A stretch of 64,000 nt of DNA from the NCBI GenBank assembly GCA_017515105.1, contig JAFWHO010000004.1, positions 186,001 to 250,000 on the forward strand. The letters are read 5' to 3'. The position numbers were made by a program, and so were the translations under genes. Below the pieces are notes generated by a model, which worked only from the letters and a program-made list of their open reading frames with translations, was not told the DNA's origin and made no database searches. Shown piece after piece: positions 61,895 through 64,000 of the stretch. Source of the stretch: Candidatus Saccharimonadota bacterium. Its GTDB lineage: Bacteria; Patescibacteriota; Saccharimonadia; Saccharimonadales; Saccharimonadaceae. The stretch's first letter is position 1. Each line of letters starts with the position of its first letter.

Positions 61895-62464
61895 ATGGAA
61901 AATAGAACGAAATCATTACTTAATGGCAGAGAGATCGGCTCCGAGAGCAAAAGAGGCCGCGTTGAGAGAGGCAGAAAAAGAGACGATCTCTATCTGCTTT
62001 ACAAAAACGAGATGGTCGCTAGCGAGATCGAAGAGATCGACGAGATCGAAGATGCCGTTGAGGAAACCGAGGAGATCGAAGACGATATCGATGAAATCAA
62101 CGAGATCGAAGATGTCGAGTATGTCGAGGACGCTGAAGGCAAACAGAGCTGCAGAAAAAACCTTGCGCGAATTCTCTTTGTCTTCGCTATCATGATGGCA
62201 TGCTTGACTGCATTCAAGATCCTCGATAAGCAGTCGAGCGGGGGATCCGTTCCCTCAACTCCTCCTATCACGAGGGCGAAGTTTGTAGAGACCCTCGGGA
62301 AGCTCTATGGCTCAGACGTAGTCGAAGAGGTTACCTCACAAGTAGCCGCTGAATCAGAAGACAAGTCTGAGTCTGAGGACTTATCGAGAAAATTCGCCAC
62401 GGAGAGCATGAAAAAGCTTTCGAAAAAGATAGCGGAAGCAAAGGCGAAAGGCCTCATAAGATAA
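61895..62464 (+). CDS. Hypothetical single-TM protein with acidic Ile-Glu repeats (189 aa)
   Basis: AAGGAGGAG before ATG 61895. The N-terminal ~35 residues are basic (KRGRVERGRKRDD). Residues ~43-80 are an acidic EIEEIDEIED-type repeat, probably a charged helix or coil. One TM at ~92-109 (ILFVFAIMMACLTAFKIL), then an ~80-residue helical extracellular domain. No family recognised. It has its own promoter and terminator (62480-62508) and precedes the DUF4868-like gene. Confidence 0.68.
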   Translation: MENRTKSLLNGREIGSESKRGRVERGRKRDDLYLLYKNEMVASEIEEIDEIEDAVEETEEIEDDIDEINEIEDVEYVEDAEGKQSCRKNLARILFVFAIMMACLTAFKILDKQSSGGSVPSTPPITRAKFVETLGKLYGSDVVEEVTSQVAAESEDKSESEDLSRKFATESMKKLSKKIAEAKAKGLIR

Positions 62465-62479
62465 AGTCCTAGCAACAAA

Positions 62480-62508
62480 AACCTGAACTGAAAAGTTCAG
62501 GTTTTTTC
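62480..62508 (+). terminator. Terminator of gene 61895
   Basis: ACCTGAACT (62481-62489) pairs with AGTTCAGGT (62494-62502), then T6. Confidence 0.9.
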
Positions 62509-62520
62509 TTGTTTTAATAG

Positions 62521-62531
62521 TGTGTTATAAT
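62521..62531 (+). promoter_or_regulatory. Promoter of gene 62556 (extended -10)
   Basis: TGTGT then TATAAT 62526-62531; GTGAGGT lies before ATG 62556. Confidence 0.7.
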
Positions 62532-62555
62532 TGGAAAAACTAAGTGAGGTATAAA

Positions 62556-63533
62556 ATGGATAATACAGAATTTGATGTTTTCTTGTGGGCGAACGAGATC
62601 GACGAAATAAAGAATAATGTTTCGGCGGAGTTGTTTTTGTTTAACAAGAACTACACCCCATATAAGATTAAGTATTCTGATAAGTTAACAGGGGCAGTGA
62701 AGGCGATGTTCATGCAGGAGGCAATCTCCTATATCATTACTGAGGCCGATAAGGGCCTAGAGTGTCGCGAATATGAGAAGGCTGATGGCGAGGATAAGGT
62801 GATTTATCGTACTTCCCTTTCCAAGGTGGGGCGAGCGGAAACTTTGATTCATTTGATTGAAAACGAATACAAGGATATCGATTATTTCTCGGAAAATGAG
62901 TATGACTTTAAGAAGGTAAAAGGTATTATCGCGAAGTTTACTTACCCAGGTGAAGAAGGTATGAAGACTTTTTATATCGCGAAGATTTTGCCGGCTTCGG
63001 CGGCGCTTAAAGGGGCAACTTCTTGGGAGATTAACGGTGAATCGTTTGAGCCGTTCTCGGCTGAGATTGCTCTTAAAATGCCAGATGACAACCAGGTGGC
63101 AATTGTGGATGGCACGATTGTGGTGTTTAACCAGGCGAAATTTGAGAATTTGTTCCAATATGATTACAAATCCCAGGTAATAGCAGAGGCGAAGGCAAAG
63201 GAACTAACTGAAAAATATAAGTTGTCGTTTGCGGAAGGACTGACACTTGATTCCCTCCTTGCGGACAAGAAGCCGATTTTGAAAAAGGTCCAAGCAATGG
63301 ATATCGCAGAAGAAATGCCTCAAGATAAATTGCTTGATTATGCCGACGAGATGCAGCTTGAGCTGATGACCGACGATGATGGTTCGATCATTATTATGGA
63401 TGATAAAGATTTGACGATGTTTGTAAATCTTTTGAACGAAGATTATTATGTTTCTCCGGTAAACGGTAGGAGATACGAAATCAAATCCAAAAAACTACTC
63501 GGTGAGCCAGATGGTGAACCACCAAGAGGTTAA
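62556..63533 (+). CDS. DUF4868-like protein (KwaB-related?)
   Basis: 325 aa, soluble. The layout resembles DUF4868: a beta-rich N-terminal half, a central VAIVDGTIVVFNQAKFENLFQYD (a typical 'self-described value then FExxF' segment), a helical stretch, and the C-terminal MFVNLLNEDYYVSPVNGRRYEIKSKKLL, close to the LLnDdYl.S.ltg..Y.v.sK ending of the family. KwaB of the Kiwa anti-phage system carries DUF4868, but many members have no known role. No KwaA-like 4-TM gene is adjacent. ATG 62556 is preferred to GTG 62544. It converges on the next gene with no gap. Confidence 0.55.
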   Translation: MDNTEFDVFLWANEIDEIKNNVSAELFLFNKNYTPYKIKYSDKLTGAVKAMFMQEAISYIITEADKGLECREYEKADGEDKVIYRTSLSKVGRAETLIHLIENEYKDIDYFSENEYDFKKVKGIIAKFTYPGEEGMKTFYIAKILPASAALKGATSWEINGESFEPFSAEIALKMPDDNQVAIVDGTIVVFNQAKFENLFQYDYKSQVIAEAKAKELTEKYKLSFAEGLTLDSLLADKKPILKKVQAMDIAEEMPQDKLLDYADEMQLELMTDDDGSIIIMDDKDLTMFVNLLNEDYYVSPVNGRRYEIKSKKLLGEPDGEPPRG

Positions 63534-64000
63534 TTACTTCAAGCTAGCGGCTGGATCATTTAAGAGTTCTTGTATTCTGTTAAAGGCTTTTGAGAGTGGG
63601 TAGCCGTCTACGAACATGTGGTCTACGGTGATACTCATAGTGAGCTCGTATTTGCTGCCCTTTTCGGTGTATTTACCCCAACAAACGCGAGGAATGCTGG
63701 CTGAAGATTTGTCGTCTGGGATTGGGTCTTTAAACGAAGTGAAATCTGCCCATGGCACACAAGTAATATAGTACTCGCTATAGCAATTCTCGGGGTTGTA
63801 GTTTTCTTTTTTGATTTCTGATTGTTTCTTGGCACTCTCGATTTCTCGGGATGCTATTTCGTAGAATTCTTTGAAACTGTTGCCCTTTTCGTGACGGACG
63901 TTTTCAAAAACACCAGCCTCGGTCATAACCGTGTAGGCAGGGGTGACATTGTCGTAAATTACCGGCGCGTCGTCAACGAAGCGCATGCGCATTTCTTCGA
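63534..64000 (-). CDS. Chloramphenicol acetyltransferase-like protein (5' end outside window)
   Basis: The frame is open to the window edge, so the N-terminus is missing. The visible 155 residues contain MRMRFVDDAPVIYDNVTPAYTV and the catalytic-type MSITVDHMFVDGYPLSKAFNRIQELL, matching the HHxxxDGxH active-site region of CAT family trimers, here with DHMFVDGYP (first His of the pair replaced by Asp; the catalytic second His kept). Such CAT-like proteins acetylate diverse substrates; drug resistance should not be assumed. Confidence 0.8.
   Translation of the reverse strand, partial: EEMRMRFVDDAPVIYDNVTPAYTVMTEAGVFENVRHEKGNSFKEFYEIASREIESAKKQSEIKKENYNPENCYSEYYITCVPWADFTSFKDPIPDDKSSASIPRVCWGKYTEKGSKYELTMSITVDHMFVDGYPLSKAFNRIQELLNDPAASLK

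Noticed and set aside
1-64000. Recoded TGA (Gly), as in Gracilibacteria and Absconditabacteria
   Set aside because: TGA ends several clear genes at the expected length (for example the hydrolase at 11003 and rsmH), with no in-frame TGA in conserved proteins.
1-64000. Prophage or IS element
   Set aside because: No transposase, integrase, terminase or capsid gene seen; the inverted repeat at 52921-53156 has no coding content.

Overview
The window looks like part of a small, streamlined genome of the Candidate Phyla Radiation (Patescibacteria), most likely Candidatus Saccharibacteria (TM7). This rests on gene content and style, not on a database search. The evidence is: a standard code with TGA used as stop; moderate GC; information-processing genes scattered as single units (fusA, tuf, rpsJ, dnaE, smpB, gltX, topA, der, pth, dprA) with no biosynthetic operons; many one-TM secreted proteins with Lys/Ala-rich or Gly-rich linkers; a sortase; a T4SS-type coupling ATPase; tandem FemAB genes; and a compact dcw (division/cell wall) cluster. 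No rRNA, IS element, prophage or CRISPR array was seen.

Layout. 1-7700: translation genes (fusA, tuf, rpsJ), orphan genes and a striking run of apparent non-coding RNAs, including four tandem units at 4035-5119. 7730-16444: surface and wall biosynthesis (ManC-like, MurF-like, hydrolase, DegT-type aminotransferase, two FemAB, GalU) and small membrane proteins. 16468-25535: dnaE, smpB, exonuclease III, a glycosyltransferase and metK behind a SAM riboswitch. 25600-34900: an orphan Cys-rich protein, a ~560-nt ncRNA candidate, tRNA-Leu, sortase, PEGA protein, gltX, a surface protein and a DUF3048 protein. 34962-40280: tRNA-Glu and a 1672-residue repeat surface protein. 40455-52651: nucleoside phosphorylase, HEAT-repeat protein, der-pth, dprA, topA, a sigma4/HARE-HTH regulator and a coupling ATPase. 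52650-61030: a repeat-rich intergenic region, then the minus-strand dcw cluster (rsmH, a 21-aa ORF, ftsL, ftsI, mraY, ftsW, murG, ftsQ-like). 61400-64000: orphan small genes, a DUF4868-like protein and a CAT-like acetyltransferase cut by the window edge.

Expression follows two visible modes. Many core genes are leaderless: the -10 box ends 6-7 nt before the ATG, so the predicted transcription start is the start codon itself. Others have a strong promoter (TTGACA-like box, 16-17 nt, TATAAT, often extended as TGTGNTATAAT), a leader, an AAGGAGG ribosome binding site and an intrinsic terminator.

The strongest candidate for something undescribed is the set of intergenic, promoter-to-terminator RNAs with no ORF. 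Four tandem paralogues between 3.97 and 5.2 kb share one architecture: a 5' hairpin at the start site, a GC-rich long-range stem around a variable domain, a GAACATTA box followed by a covarying GGG/CCC hairpin, and a covarying terminator. Five further loci (about 230-565 nt) have the same promoter, 5'-stem and terminator logic. A second candidate is a 300-bp segment inside the dcw cluster, bounded by 19-bp direct repeats, that carries a 21-aa ORF with a perfect ribosome binding site and a highly structured tail.
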